Shown here: positions 21,803 to 34,575 of the stretch, in pieces | Layout: every line of letters begins with the position of its first letter | How positions within the stretch are numbered: the first letter of the stretch is position 1 | Assembly (NCBI RefSeq): GCF_030272615.1 | Contig: NC_081406.1 | Location: 141,082,361 to 141,146,360, forward strand | DNA length: 64,000 nt | Direction of reading: 5' to 3' | Origin: Cryptomeria japonica | Lineage: Eukaryota; Streptophyta; Pinopsida; Cupressales; Cupressaceae | Translations under genes and position numbers: made by a program | The notes under the pieces: generated by a model | Databases searched by the model: none | Seen by the model: only the letters and a program-made list of their open reading frames with translations | What the model was told of the DNA's origin: nothing

Positions 21803-23446
21803 TGTAGTGTCATAAATTGTACACCCTTGCTAAGGTGGTACAATTTCACACTTAGGTTAGCACCCGCCTTAGTGTGTCTTACATCTTTCATTTCTAATTC
21901 CCCTTTAAGCATTTAATTAATTAATTTAATTAAATCTAAGGTCATGTCTCATCACTTTACACATTATAAAGTTGGGCCCTTTACCCTCAATGTGCACCTT
22001 TTCATCTTATTTCTCCAATGAATCATTTAATCATAAACCCTGATTATGTCTTATTTTGACTGTTTAGGCCGGATTTCACATATCAAAACATCTTGAAATC
22101 AGCTGTAACTTTGGGATTAGTTTAAATATCATCATATCTAATGGCCCCCAAAATTTGGCAAAATGTTGGTTTGATCGTGGTAGGAATACACATGGTCCAC
22201 TGCTTTTTTCCTGAAATTTCAGGAGCACAATCCTATGATATAATAATGCTTAAGCCCAAAATATCAGTGGGAAATTCAAATCCTAGGTCGAGTTGAACAT
22301 GAAATTAAGATCTAGGGTTTCATACTTAATAGCTCTCTTTCTTCATTTGAAGGGGTCTTCTTCTAAGAATCTAAGAGCAGGCTTTTGCAGTATTAGAGCC
22401 TTATTTGTAGGGAAAGAGTAGATCTTTTAAGTATTCAACAATATTCAACATTAATCCATCAAACATTCATCAAGAATCATTTTTATCAACTGGGGGCTTT
22501 TGAAGATGTAGAAGAACAATAGGAGGTCACCGAATGACAATTGGCTTGCACCTCTCCCTTGGGGCTGGGTATGGTTTCATATTGTTTTCATGTCTTTTCA
22601 TAAGATTCATTTTGATTCATATTCATTCTTTAGATCACTTTGCATTGTTGATTTAGAGCATTTACTTTGTCAATTATAAGCAATTAGGGTTTACTCTTTA
22701 GGGTTTCTCTAGGTTGTTTACTTTCATTCTTAGGATCTTGTACACACATTTTCAGTACATTACTAGCTATTCATGGAGGTGGAAATCACCAATACGGGGG
22801 TTGGACTATGGAAAAACCCTATATAGCCACCCCAAGCCTTCCCTTTTCAGTTGCAGGTGCAGAAATGGACATTTGGAGGTAGTTTCAGATTTGGAAAAGG
22901 CATCAACACCACCTAGAAGTCTCAAAAGTATAGAAATATGTCAAGGATAGGGGAGTAGTACCCTAGTCATACACAAGAAGGTGGTGTGGTGCCATGGTCC
23001 TTCCCTTTGCCAATAGGACTTGACAGAATAGTACTTTGTAGATCTCAAAATCCCTCCTGTCAGCTGCAGCTCCAGAATTGCCGAATCAGGATAGTGGCAT
23101 GGCACCCTGGTCTCAGACATTTTTGCTCAGATTTCAGACATAGGTACACCTCTAATTTTTCCTTCTGATCTTTACTTTTCAATAGTGTATTAGTTGTTCT
23201 TTGATCTACATTCTCAGATTAGGGTTTTCTTGCTTATTTTATTTCTAGGTTAGATTGCATTTTGCCTCATTCTTCTCTCTCATTTATAGAAAAGGAATAG
23301 AAAACCTAAGAGGTAATCCATGACTCTCTCTTTCTCATAAGAAGTAGGTGATGTGTGTTACCTCCCTAGGCTCTTTCATATTCCATGAGTGTGTATGATA
23401 GTGGGATTAGGGTTTCCATACTTAGTCTCACTTTTTCCCCTACACA
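21803..23446 (+). repeat. 5' LTR of H
   Basis: Matches 32933-34575 along its length with scattered differences. No gene is seen inside it. Confidence 0.88.
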
Positions 23447-23470
23447 TCTTTGGTGAACCCGACGTGAAAC
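23447..23470 (+). promoter_or_regulatory. Primer binding site region of H
   Basis: TTTGGTGAACCCGACG directly follows the LTR, where a tRNA-complementary primer site is expected. I cannot name the tRNA with confidence. Confidence 0.5.
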
Positions 23471-23620
23471 CAATTTCATTTTCATTGCATTGCATTTTTA
23501 GATCTAGATCTAGTTTATTTAATTTTATTTCAAAACATTAAAAAAAATTAAAAAATGAGATATGTTTCTTTCATTTTCCTTGCATTGTGTGTTTAAGTTT
23601 CATGCAATTTTTATTTCAAA

Positions 23621-25692
23621 ATGTCAGATTTCTATATGCAATATGTTCATGCTTTGGATGTTGTATGCAATTTTTTTGATTATGAGTTTAATAAGGATGA
23701 ATTAGATGAAGCTCTAGATGATTTTTTGAACTCTAAGCCTTCTAAACCCTCATTTTGCCAAAAGTTAATCAACCTTGTTACTATGCCATTTCGTGGTGTT
23801 GAGAAAGATAAGTTGAATGATTCCTCTCATGGGTACATTCCTATCAACTCCTCCACTAGATGTAGAAATATAGTTGATTCCCATGATTCCCTCTATGATG
23901 TTATGTCTCCTTTTGAATCCAAATATAAGCCTTTAAATCACTATGACCATGCTTTATTGGATGATTCACTTGATGAATTTATGTCTTTGCCTAAACTTTC
24001 AAATAAGAATAATGCATCTAAAAGGTTAATCAATATGATCAATGTGAATGAACATAGATAACCACTTTTTGTTGTCCAAGGTGCTTTTCATTCTCCAACT
24101 TCACCTCTTCCTAATAACCTCTTTTCACAGTTCAAGTTGTATATGGTGATGATTCCTTTAGCACTCCAAACAAACCTATCATTATGGTTCAGGGAAGGAA
24201 TCCCACTAAGAGTCCTTATATCTATGCTAGACAACTAAATAAGGAGAGTTATAATGTAGTTGCCCATGCCTATAACACAAGAAATAATAGGCAACCTAAC
24301 CCTCCTCCGGTTGTTCTAACTCCTCAACTCATTCTTCCTCAAGCACCTTGCATTTCACAAACCCTTGGTAAGGAATGTGATCTTGTTGAACAACTTAAAG
24401 CTACTCCTACCAAGATATCCCTTTGGGATTTGTTTCAAACTTCCTTGACTCATCATGGAATGCTACAAGATGCCTTGAAAACATTCAATGCCCCATGTAT
24501 GGTGACATCCAATAATATGGCTTCTTTGATTCACTCTATTACAACACCTAAGGCTTAGATTGTGTTTACACAAGATGAGCTGCCCTCTAGTGAAGTTCAA
24601 CAACAATATGATCCCTTAATGATTATGGTCATTATAAATGATAGTACGATAAGGCAAACATTAGTGGACAATGGTTCTGGCCTTAATTTTTGTAGCATTA
24701 ACTTGTTGTATAAGATCAATGTTGATACATCTCTTATTAAGCTTGATTCCCTCACTATCTGTGGCTTTGATAATGTTGCTAAATTTTCATTAGGTATCAT
24801 CACCTTGCCTGTTAAGGTAGGTCCTATTACTTTACCCACACCTATCCATGTCATGTCTAGAGAGTTGACATACAACTTGTTGCTAGGGAGACCTTGGATT
24901 CATATCATGCAAGTTGTTCCCTCTACATTGCATAGGCAAATCAAGTTCATTCACAACAATACAACATACACCTTGTTAGGTGACACAAGATTTTAGGCTT
25001 GTTTACAAACATCAAGCCCTAGATCCTCTTCAATCAATTCTTCCCCAACTATCTTAGATAATTCATTTAAAGCTTATACTCTAATTAACGTGACCAGTTT
25101 ATCAAAATGGTCTCCTATATCTGGATCGATCCTTGATGCTTCCTCAGGTGGACCTAAGGTTCTTGAGGAAGAGTCTTCTCAACCTGACTCTATGATTGAT
25201 AATACTTTCTCTCCTGAATAGATTCTTACAGAAGATGATTCAGGATCCCTTGATTTAAATCCTACTTTCGTAGGGGAATACATAATTCCCCCTAGAGAAC
25301 CTAAGGTCAAAAAGAAAAAAGAAGAAGAAGAACCTAAAAAGAAATCTAATTTGTCTGGGCCATTGAGTAATAATTTTGTGGTGACTTTTCAGGTTTCATA
25401 TCCCTTAGTTTTTGGGGTAGAGGATTTTGATCCTTCACTTTTTAAAAATCCTCCTTCTTCTTCAGAAATGACTAACCTTTATGGTCTTAGTTTTCACATC
25501 CTACGTAGGTGTGGATATAATGGAAATAGATGTGGTGCTCAAGAACAAGGGATTAAGGTTCCCTTGGAAAACAACTTTCATTATATGACATTTGGACTTG
25601 GTTATGATCCTTTCAAGCGTACTAAAGCCTCTAAGAGACCATCTATTAGTGTTAATGTCATTTTTTCTTCTCTCTCACTAAAATATCCATAA
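23621..25692 (+). pseudogene. Gag remnant and protease of H
   Basis: An N-terminal frame from ATG 23621 (146 codons) has no zinc knuckle or gag core I can recognise, so gag is reduced or very divergent. From about 24370 the sequence is typical Tat: L-V-E-Q-L-K-A-T-P-T-K-I-S-L, then the retropepsin motif L-V-D-N-G-S-G-L-N at about 24661-24687 (Asn after Asp is usual in this lineage) and L-L-L-G-R-P-W-I-H near 24876. TAG at 24556 and stops at 24061 and 24994 break the frame. From 25000 to 25692 a Pro/Ser/Lys-rich linker leads towards RT. Confidence 0.72.
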
Positions 25693-25696
25693 TTTA

Positions 25697-27531
25697 TTGA
25701 TTGTGACCCTTCTTGTGTCTTTTGCTTTGGATTTTTTTTCTACTGATGATTCCTTAGCTAAATTCTTGGGAGCTTATAACAACCTTCCTCATTATCACCA
25801 TAATAGCAGTTTTCCCTATTGTCTAAATGCAAAAGCTCACTTTGGGAAAGAAAGAAATAACAATGAGATAGTTAAAGAATTCCCTCAATTGAAAGATGCT
25901 CCTCAAAAAATAAATCTCTTAATAAATGACACCGTTGATATCAAGATCGATCCTTGTCTTGAAGATAAGATCATCAAGATAGGGAAATGTCTTGAAGAAG
26001 AACAAAAATAATATGTTGATTTGTTACATGAATTCCCTGAGATCTTTGCTTGGATATATTATGACATGCCTGGTGTAGATCCTAAGATTGTCACTCATAA
26101 CATTGTCCTAATTCCTTATGCTAAACCTTTGAAGCAGAAGATTCAAAAGATTAAAACTAAGGTGGCATTACTTGTTAAAGTTGAGATTAAAAAATTGTTG
26201 GATGATGGATTCTTCCATCCTATTGATTATTCCCCATGGATTTCGAACATTTTGGCTGTGGCTAAAGCTGAAAACAAGATTAGGATGTGTACGGATTTTC
26301 ATGATTTAAACAAGGCCTCTTTAAAGGATGACTTTCATCTTCTGAATATCAATATGATAGTGGATTCAGTAGCAGGGCATGCTTTACTATCCTTTATGAA
26401 TGGTTTCTCGAGATGTAATCAAATCTTCATCAATCCCCAAGATCAATATAAAAATTCTTTCACCACTCCTTGGGGTACGTTTTGTTGGATTGTGATGCCT
26501 TTTGGATTAAAAAACATAGGTGCAACCTATCAACATGCTATGACTCTCATCTTCCATGACTATATGCATAAAACCTTAGAATATTAAGTTGATGACATGC
26601 TAGCCAAATTGATTCTTAATATAGATCATGTTAAGATCCTTCGTCAAATCTTTGAGAGAATTTGTAAGTATAACATGTGTTTGAATCCCCGAAAATGTGT
26701 TTTTGGTGTGGATAGTGGAAAAAAATTATGGTTCATAGTTTCACATCGTGGTGTTGAGGTGGATACAAAAATATAGATGCTATTGTTAACATGCCACTTC
26801 CTAAGAATGTTTCTCAACTAAAAAGTTTGCAAGGAAATATCCAATCTATTTGTAGGCTTGTCTCTCAACTTGCAAATCGTACCTTTCCCTTCACACAATT
26901 GCTTAAAAAGAATATCACTTTCCAATGGAATGAGGATTATCGTCAAACATTGAAAGACTTAAAAACTTATTTGGCCAATCCTCCCATTATTCAACCTACT
27001 GATCCTACTAGGCATTTCCTTCTATACCCCACTACTTCCCCTCAATATCTTGCAGCCTTATTGGCACAATGTGATAAGGATGGTAAAGAATGCTTGATTT
27101 ATTACATAAGCCACATTGTACTTGATTACGAAGTTCGATATTCTGCAATAGAAAAACATTGCCTTACTTTAGTCTTTTCAATCCAAAAGTTGAGGCATTA
27201 TCTCTTGAATGCTGAGATCCATGTTATTATTAAGTTTGATCCTCTTAAACATCTTTTCTCTAAAACTGATCTTTCTGGACACTTAGCTAAGTGGGTTATG
27301 ATGTTGAATGAGTTTGACCTTAAATTTGTCTCACAAAAGGCAATAAAGGGTCAAGTGTTGACTGATCACTTAGTTGATGCTCCTTCACCTTTCTCCCTAC
27401 CTAATCTAGAGTATTTTCCTAATGAATACATTCTTTCTATTGAGGTTCATGAGACTTGGGAAGTGTACTTTGATGGCTCCAAGTGTCATACAAGATCGGG
27501 GGCAGGGGTGATCTTAATCTCTCCTAAATAG
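25697..27531 (+). pseudogene. pol: Reverse transcriptase and RNase H of H
   Basis: The pre-RT motif F-A-W-x-Y-x-D-M-P-G-V-D lies near 26046 and the fingers near 26230 (W-I-S-N-I-L-A-V-A-K). C-T-D-F-H-D-L-N-K-A follows at about 26289, where D-F-H replaces the usual D-Y/F-R. W-G-T-F-C-W-I-V-M-P-F-G-L-K-N is near 26470. The catalytic motif V-D-D-M-L-A-K at 26588 is directly preceded by a TAA in place of Tyr. A frameshift occurs near 26770. RNase H I follows (Y-Y-I-S-H-I-V-L around 27100; Y-S-A-I-E-K-H-C; L-R-H-Y-L). This would copy element RNA into DNA in the particle. Confidence 0.85.
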
Positions 27532-28104
27532 AAGCCTATTCCTTTATCATATCGTCTCAATTTCTTATGTACCAACAACATTGCTGAATATGAAGCTCTT
27601 ATAGCTAGAATTAAAGTAACCTTGGCATTGAATGTGAAACATCTACATATTTATGGAGATTCTCAACTAATCATAAGACAAGTGACAAGAGTTTATCAAG
27701 CTAAGCAAGACAAATTATCACAATATAAAGATCTAGCTTTATCCTTGTTGCAAAAACTTGATTCTTATACCATGGAGCTCATTCCTCAAAAAGATAATCG
27801 ACACGCTGATGCGATGGCATGTGTTGCCTCTCTTGTGTCTCTAGAGGATCCCATGGTAGATCATAAATTTACTATTCACAACCTCATTACCTCAGCTATT
27901 GCTGATAATCCTAGTGATGTGTCATATTGTTGCATTATAGATTTTGATGAATGGTACTCACATATCATGAGATATTTGAGTGGTGGTACCTTTCCTGACT
28001 CTACGAATAAGAATACTTGGGCTAGGATTCACAAATTGGTTGCTAGATACATTATCCTTTCTAATGTTCTTTATAGGAAGGGTTATAATGGTCTTCTTCT
28101 TTGA
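27430..28104 (+). pseudogene. Second RNase H domain of H
   Basis: After the RT-linked RNase H comes Y-F-D-G-S-K-C-H-T-R-S-G-A-G-V (about 27468), N-I-A-E-Y-E-A-L-I near 27580, Y-G-D-S-Q-L-I-I-R-Q near 27653, and H-A-D-A-M-A near 27802. These supply the D-E-D-D pattern of an archaeal/plant-type RNase H. A second RNase H between RT and integrase is a hallmark of Tat elements. One TAG at 27529 interrupts it, with no frameshift across. Confidence 0.8.
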
Positions 28105-29211
28105 TGCTTAAATAAGGCTGAAGTCTCTATTGTTTTTGAGGAAGCATATTCAGGTTCTTGTGAGGGTCAATTTAGGGTTAGATCCTTAGTTAAGAGATTG
28201 CTTTGAATGGGATAATATTGGCGAACCATGGAAAAGGATTCCTTTGTGTTTGTTAAAAAATATCATCAATGTCAGCAACATAGCAATTTGATCCATGCCC
28301 CTGCCCAAGAGATTCGATCACAGGTAGCATCTTGGCCCTTTTCTACATGGGGTTTGGATCTTGTTGGTCAAATATCTCCTCCATCATCTCAAGGACATAC
28401 CTTCATCATAACTTCCACTGATTACTTTACTAAATGGGTGGAATTCTTTCCTCTCTGATCCACTACTGCTGAAGTAATTTGTCAATTCATTTTGGAAAAC
28501 ATTATTTCTCAATTTGGGATACCTTTCGCCTTAGTTTAAAATAATGGAACATCATTCAAAAACAAGGATGTGAAGAAGTTTCTTGAGAAATATCATATTC
28601 AACATAAATTTTCTACACCTTGTTATCCTCAATCAAATGGTCAAGCTGAGTCTTCTAATAGGATAATTGAACAAATTCTTTGAAAGACTGTAAACAAGCA
28701 TGGTAAGGATTGACATACCCAATTAACCTACACTTTGTGGGCTTATCGCATGAGTGTACGTGTTTCTATGGGTTGTACTTCTTATAATCTTGTTTATGGT
28801 GTTGATTCCATTATGCCTTTGGAGTTAGAAATTCCTTCTTTGAGAGTTTCTCATAGGGGCATAGTGGATGATGATTCCTATAGAGAGAAAAGACTTCAAC
28901 AACTTGAGATTCTTGATGAACGACGTATAAATTCCATTGAGCATATTCAAGCGTATCATAAAACTTTACAACGAAGCTACAATGATAAGGTTATTCAATG
29001 TTCCTTCTCAGTAGGGAATTTAGTCCTTTATGAAAATGAGCACAATGTGAATGCCTTACCTGAGGAGAAAGGAAAATTCAGTCCTAATTGGCTTGGACCA
29101 TACATTGTTGTGGAATCCTATGGATCAGGTGCTTACAGGATAGCAGATGTGGAAGGTACACCTCTCAAGGAACCCATAAATGCTATGCACTTTCGTAGAT
29201 ACTATGCCTAG
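28105..29211 (+). pseudogene. pol: Integrase of H
   Basis: A weak zinc-binding start (C-x2-H in C-Q-Q-H-S-N-L-I-H) leads to the core: W-G-L-D-L-V-G (about 28350), a second site reading N-N-G-T-S-F where D-N-G is expected (28540), and P-Q-S-N-G-Q-A-E-S (28630). Stops lie at 28102, 28204, 28456, 28537, 28681 and 28711. The C-terminal part (28735-29211) is open to its natural stop and ends with the chromatin-facing segment W-L-G-P-Y-I-V and N-A-M-H-F-R-R-Y-Y. The loss of the second catalytic Asp and the stops make it inactive. Confidence 0.85.
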
Positions 29212-29214
29212 TTC

Positions 29215-29216
<2 letters not shown>

Positions 29217-29279
<63 letters not shown>
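29217..29279 (+). repeat. (TC)n microsatellite after H integrase
   Basis: About 30 uninterrupted TC units directly after the integrase stop codon. Confidence 0.97.
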
Positions 29280-29281
<2 letters not shown>

Positions 29282-29820
29282 AATTTGCTTTTTGTTCTCT
29301 CTCTATATCTTTTGTTTCTTCAAAATTGGGTAATAGGTTAGCATGGCTTCATTAAAGTAGGTAAGATTAAATGATGTTATATTGTTTTGTCTACATTACT
29401 TCATTCTTAACAATCATGTTTCATTACTTTATCATTTGTCTTGGATTCTTTTATGTAAATTTTAATTGATTTACATTTCATATGTGCTAGCATATTATAC
29501 AATTTCTTATGTTTTAAGTAGAATTATATTATTTTGTGTTTAATTGGATTTAATTAAATCACATTAGTTAAATATTTCTCACGCTTAATACATTCTTCTT
29601 TTACATCATCAAAGTAGCATTTGATTAAATACTTAGTTATTTAATTAAATCACCCATGTATAAATTTAATCATGAATCATTGAGAAATCAATCACATAGA
29701 AATTAAAATTAGACATACATGTTCATCACTCAATATGTTACTTCTAGTCTAAGAAATGTATATATTGTTTAAGCATTTAAATAATATATCCATGAGTGTC
29801 ATCATATATACATCAATACA
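29280..29820. other. AT-rich non-coding part of H
   Basis: Between the microsatellite and the antisense gene. No open frame, repeat array or motif that I can support. Confidence 0.6.
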
Positions 29821-29829
29821 TAAAATTCA

Positions 29830-30570
29830 TCTCCTATCCCTAGGACTAGTAGCTGGAGGATGGTGGCTAGATGCCCCCTCTTGATCTAGTCATTGGAGTG
29901 GCCCCATAGGGGTGTATTGTGATATGGACCACGACTGACTCCACAAGGAGCTTCTATGATCCCTCTTCATCATGATCCCTTGGTAAGTGGATGCCTGCGT
30001 CTATGAGGTCTCTAGGTCATGCTTTGTCTATCGTAATCTCTCTCATAGGACCTCCACCTCCGTCCAAATAGGGGAGAAAAGGTCCTCATGTTGTCCTGTA
30101 TTCCTCTAGGATCTATGAGCTATCTGCGAGGAACTCAGAATGTGTGTAATCACAATAAGGTCTGTCACTACATTCTGAATCATAGAATGCCACTCTTGGA
30201 TGGTAGCTACAAGATAAAGAGAAATTTTTCATTAGTAACATTCTATATCATCAAATATAAAATAGGTAAGATACATAAGTTAATCAACAACCGGGCATCT
30301 TACATGGATCTCCCTCTCACTAGTAGGGATTGTGGATAGTGACCACCTGAGACTAGGACCTACTAGGCTCTTTGTGCTCATACTATCTTTATACATTAGG
30401 TGTGGGCCGGTGGGGACCAGGATCAGGATCCCTCTCTGCCTGCAATGGGAGACTCAGTAGATCTAGGGCTCTGGTATCCTCCCTGGAGTGATGAACTATA
30501 CCTTACTCATCCTCCTACTCATCCTCCTTGTCCTGCTCCTTGTCCTCCTCATCCTCCTCATCATCCTCCT

Positions 30571-30602
<32 letters not shown>

Positions 30603-32362
30603 CCATCTAATCTCCCTCTCTAGTATTAGTATCACCTCCATCTCCATCTACCTCCTACTCCTTTGTGTCATTAGCATGATCATCTGAATCCTCCTTAGAT
30701 GCATCAGATCCCTCTATGTCACCTGAATATCTCCATGGTTCGAGGTTCCCTCCAAGGAAGTTTACTGGGAAAATGGCTCCAAGGTATGTTCTTCCCCACC
30801 ATGTGATGTACCATTGGTGCATGCCTAAATCATCTCTATAATTTTTCACTATGTCCTGATCTGACCCATCTGAATCTGTGATGTCAATCTCATCACTAGT
30901 AGGCCTAGAAATGGCTCCTAGCCTTAGAATCACTCATGAGTTTTAGATGTACATAGGCACATCAGTAGGAACACATTGCTCAAACCCAAACTATCACCAA
31001 ACTTGGTTGAAGTAGAAGGGAATGACTATGTGGCTATATCATCCCTCTAGTAGATGGTTCCTCTGCATGCTAAACATCTATCTACATATCCCTATCCACA
31101 TGGACATCCTGAAGCAAGGTCTCCATATGATCCTGCCCGTTGTAAATCTATGCAAGGTCAACCTCCAATACAGGAGATTGCCAAATCACTACTCATGGGT
31201 AAGAGGATAAGAATATACCCTAGGCTGCTTTGGGACTAGCTCTATGGGGGCTCCACCAGGTCTAGTGAAGGTAATATGCTCAAACATCCACACCTATAGT
31301 AGTGTGCATGTCATCAGGCTACATCCCTGTCCGAACACATACTCCCCAAGGTCATGATAGAGATGCTCAAGCATGCTCTAACCCTGAGAGTATACTCTCC
31401 TATGTCTCTCCATAGTTTGTATGGCATAGATGAGTCCTCCATGCATATGTGTGTCACACCCATTAGGGCACACAACTAATGCAAGGGTCGCAATCATGAG
31501 TCACCTCACCAATGGAACCTCACCAGTAGGGTGTAGGAGCCAGTTGGCCATAATGTGACCCCTTGTCTTGCTATATATCACTCTCCCCACAACATATACC
31601 TGCTCTCTCCTATAATCCTCCTTTGTCTAGTCGGATCGATATCTCATAGTCTCTCCTCTAATGGGAAGGTGCAAAATGCAGTGCATCCCACCTCTCCATT
31701 AGTGCCATCAACATTCCAGCATGGAATCAGATGGATGGAATGGTCATCACATCCCACAAGCCCACTACATGTAGCAAATCCCTCTCTCCCACTATCAGCC
31801 TCGAGATCTTCTTGTGAAGGCTTCGAAAGGTGAGACCAATGGTATGCTCATGGATGTACGGTAGTGTCTACAAAATGCAAAGCAATCTATCATCAATAAT
31901 CGATCAGTCATCTATCATCATCTAACTAATGCAATCATTCTATCACATCTAGCATTCATCTTGATCCTATGTTGTCATTGGTCACCCCAAACAGGGACCA
32001 GGGTGCCTTGAGTGGAACAGGGCTCCCTACTAGGACCATGGTGCCTAGAGGGGACCATGGCACCCTCTTGGGACCATGGCACCTAGAGGGGACCATGCCC
32101 CCCCTTGGGACCATGGCACCCTGGGAGGACCAAGGGGCCCTAGGACCCCTAGGTGTCCAAAGGAAGGGCTCGTGCTTGGACTAGGCAATGACATCATCAC
32201 TTCTAAAAACTATGAAAACATAAAAAAAGTCAAATGCAATCAACGGAAAGTCAACTCACCTCATCGAGTAGTCGGCTAGTGAGTATGGACTGGCGTAGGA
32301 CCTCCATCCACATAGGTCACTCAGGTCAGCGTCGAGGCATGATGGCTTGTATGTGGGCTCCT
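29830..32362 (-). pseudogene. Antisense plant-mobile-domain (PMD) gene in H
   Basis: Read on the minus strand. A first coding block (about 32362-32275) ends at a GT donor. After a 400-base intron an AG acceptor at 31868 opens a block starting L-P-Y-I-H-E-H-T-I-G-L-T-F. Recognisable PMD features follow: M-A-L-M-E-R-W near 31700, V-W-M-F-E-H-I-T-F-T-R-P near 31290, P-R-V-Y-S-Y-P-L-T, and G-N-L-L-Y-W-R-L. An acidic Asp/Ser/Glu-rich tail lies at 30655-30870, and poly-Glu/Asp is encoded by the CTCCTC run at 30540-30600. Many stops and some frameshifts make it a pseudogene. PMDs occur in plant MAIN/MAIL proteins and in transposons; additional antisense frames 3' of pol are known in Tat elements. 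Confidence 0.68.
31990..32165 (+). repeat. GC-rich minisatellite in the PMD gene intron
   Basis: Six or so imperfect copies of a 'GGGACCATGGCACCTAGAGG'-like unit, 25-30 bases each. It stands out as GC-rich in an AT-rich region and lies between the two coding blocks of the antisense gene. Confidence 0.85.
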
Positions 32363-32369
32363 CTACAAT

Positions 32370-32932
32370 GAATAGTACGAAAAAGTTAGAAAGTGACAAA
32401 TGAAGGTGTCATTTTCATATTTATGTGTTATGCATTTTTTGACTTTATGTTTTTAAGTTAAAACCCTACTTTCTACACTTTTTCTTCAATCTATCATATC
32501 TTGAGCTAGGAAGCTCCGATTCTCACACCATTGGTGGTGTTGGAATCGTGAGTTCACCCTATTTCTCTACATTAGTTCCATAATTTTCTTGCATGAGTAA
32601 TCAAGCCTTGTTGTGAACTTTCTTCATCAAAATCTTTATCACAATTCATTGTGGAAAACATGATATCCTGTTTAACCTTACTAATAAGCAAGTCGAAACA
32701 GGGGGCATATAGCTACCCGTGAATTTCATCAACTTCCTTAGTAAGAATTAGATGATTTTGTGATCTAACATGTGGTTTTGTAGGGTGTGGTTCCTAACTA
32801 TGTACTGCAGATACCACTGGGGGCTTCATTCGACAACTTATGGATATATCCTTTTTCAAATGATGTTTACTTTTTTGTACTTTAGCTTGCATATGCACAT
32901 AGTGTCATATGACCACTAAAGTGGGGGCTAAA
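32370..32932 (+). other. Leader side of the antisense gene and polypurine tract of H
   Basis: No gene on the plus strand. The purine tract AAAGTGGGGGCTAAA at about 32918-32932 ends at the LTR start. On the minus strand this would be the promoter side of the PMD gene, but I see no clear TATA element. Confidence 0.55.
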
Positions 32933-34575
32933 TGTAGTGTCATAAATTATACCCCCTTTCTAGGGTGGTACAATTTCACACTTACGTTAGCACCTACCTT
33001 AGTGTGCCTTGCATCTTGCATTTCTCATTCCCCTTTAACCATTTAATTGATTAATTTAATTCAATATAAGGTCATGTCTCATCACTTTACACATTATAAA
33101 GTTGGGCTGATTACCCTAAGTGTGCCCCTTTTCATCTTATTTCTCCAATGAATCATTTAATCATAAACCCTGATTATGTCTTATTTTGACTGTTTAGGCC
33201 CAATTTTGCATATCAAAATATATCTAAATTAGTTGTACCTTTTGGATGTGCTCTAATCTCATCATATCTAACGGCCCCAAAAATTTGGCAAAAATTTGGT
33301 AAGACCATGATCGGAATGCACATGGTCGACGACTTTTTTCCTGAAATTTTGGGAGCATAATCCTATGATATAATAATTATTAACCCCAAAATATCAGTGG
33401 TAAATTCAAATCCTAGGTTGGCCTAAACAAGAAATTAAGATCTAGGTTTTCATACAAAAGAGGTTTCTTTCTTCATTTGAAGGGGTCTTCTTCTAAGAAT
33501 CTAAGAGTAGGTTTTTGGAGTATTAGAGCCTTATTTGCAGGGAAAGAGTATATCTTTGAAGTCTTAAACAACATTCAACATTCATCCATCAAACATTCAT
33601 CGAGCATCATTTTTATCAATTGGGGGATTTTAAAGATGTAGAAGAACAATAGGAGATCACCGACTAACGATTGGCTTGTACCTCTCCCTTGGGGTTGGGT
33701 ATGGTTTCATGTTGTTTTCATGTCTTTGCATAAGCTTCATTTTGATTCATATTCATGCTTTAGATCACTTTGCATTGTTGATTTAGATTATTTACTTTGT
33801 CAATTATAAGCAATTAGGGTTTACTCTTTAGGGTTCTCTAGGTTGTTTACTTTCATTCTTAGGATCTTGCACACACATTTTTAGTACATTATCGGCTATT
33901 AATGGAGGTGGAAATCACCAACATGGGGGTTTGACTAAGGTAAAACACTATTTGGCCACTCCAAACCTTCCCTTTTTAGTTGTAGGTGCAGAAACGAGCA
34001 TCCAGAGGGAGTTTGAGATCTAGAAAAGGCATCAACATCACCCAAAAGTCTCAGAAGTGTAGAATTCTATCATGGATAGGGGTGTGGTGCCCTGGTACTA
34101 CCCAGGATAGTGCCATGGCACCATGGTCCTGCCCTCTGCCAACAGGAATTGACAGAATAGTACTTTGCATATCTTAGAATGTCTCTTGTCAGTTGCAGCT
34201 CTAGAAAATCACAATCAGGACATTGGCGTGGCACCCTGGTCTGAGAAAAATCTACTTAGATTTTAGACATAGGTGCACCTCTAGTTTTTCCTTCTAATCT
34301 ATACTTTTCAGCAATGTATCAGTTGTTCTTTGATCTGCATTCTCATATTAGGGTTTGTTTGCTTATTTGCTTTCTAGGTTAGATTACATTTTGCATCATT
34401 CCTCTCTCTCATTTACAGCAAAGGAATAAAAAACCTAAGAGTTAATCCATGACTCTCTCTTTCTCATAAGAAGTAGCTAACATGCGTTATCTCCTTAGGC
34501 TCTTTCGTATTCCATGAGTGTGTATGAGAGTGAGATTAGGGTTTCCATACTTAGTCTCACTTTTTCCCCTACACA
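32933..34575 (+). repeat. 3' LTR of H
   Basis: 1,643 bp, pair of 21803-23446, with scattered substitutions throughout, mostly transitions where checked. Confidence 0.88.

Larger units (their letters stand above)
21803..34575 (+). mobile_element. Element H: Ty3/gypsy Tat-type retrotransposon, full length
   Basis: 12.8 kb with LTRs 21803-23446 and 32933-34575 (1,644 and 1,643 bp) starting TGTAGTGTCATAAATT and ending CCCTACACA. Flanks are TCGGT (21798-21802) and CTGGT (34576-34580), a 5-bp duplication if two transitions are allowed. A polypurine tract (AAAGTGGGGGCTAAA) precedes the right LTR. The order protease, RT, RNase H, second RNase H, integrase is typical of the Tat lineage. A long 3' region carries an antisense plant-mobile-domain gene. 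Every domain has stops, so this copy cannot move alone. It sits in the 3' LTR of I. Confidence 0.87.

Noticed and set aside
24661-24687. D-N-G-S in place of D-S/T-G in H protease as a loss of function
   Set aside because: D-N-G-S is, to my knowledge, the usual form in Tat-lineage proteases, so it is not a mutation signal.
30400-30687. Plus-strand frame rich in His/Pro
   Set aside because: It is the reverse strand of the acidic Glu/Asp tail of the antisense PMD gene, caused by a CTCCTC run.
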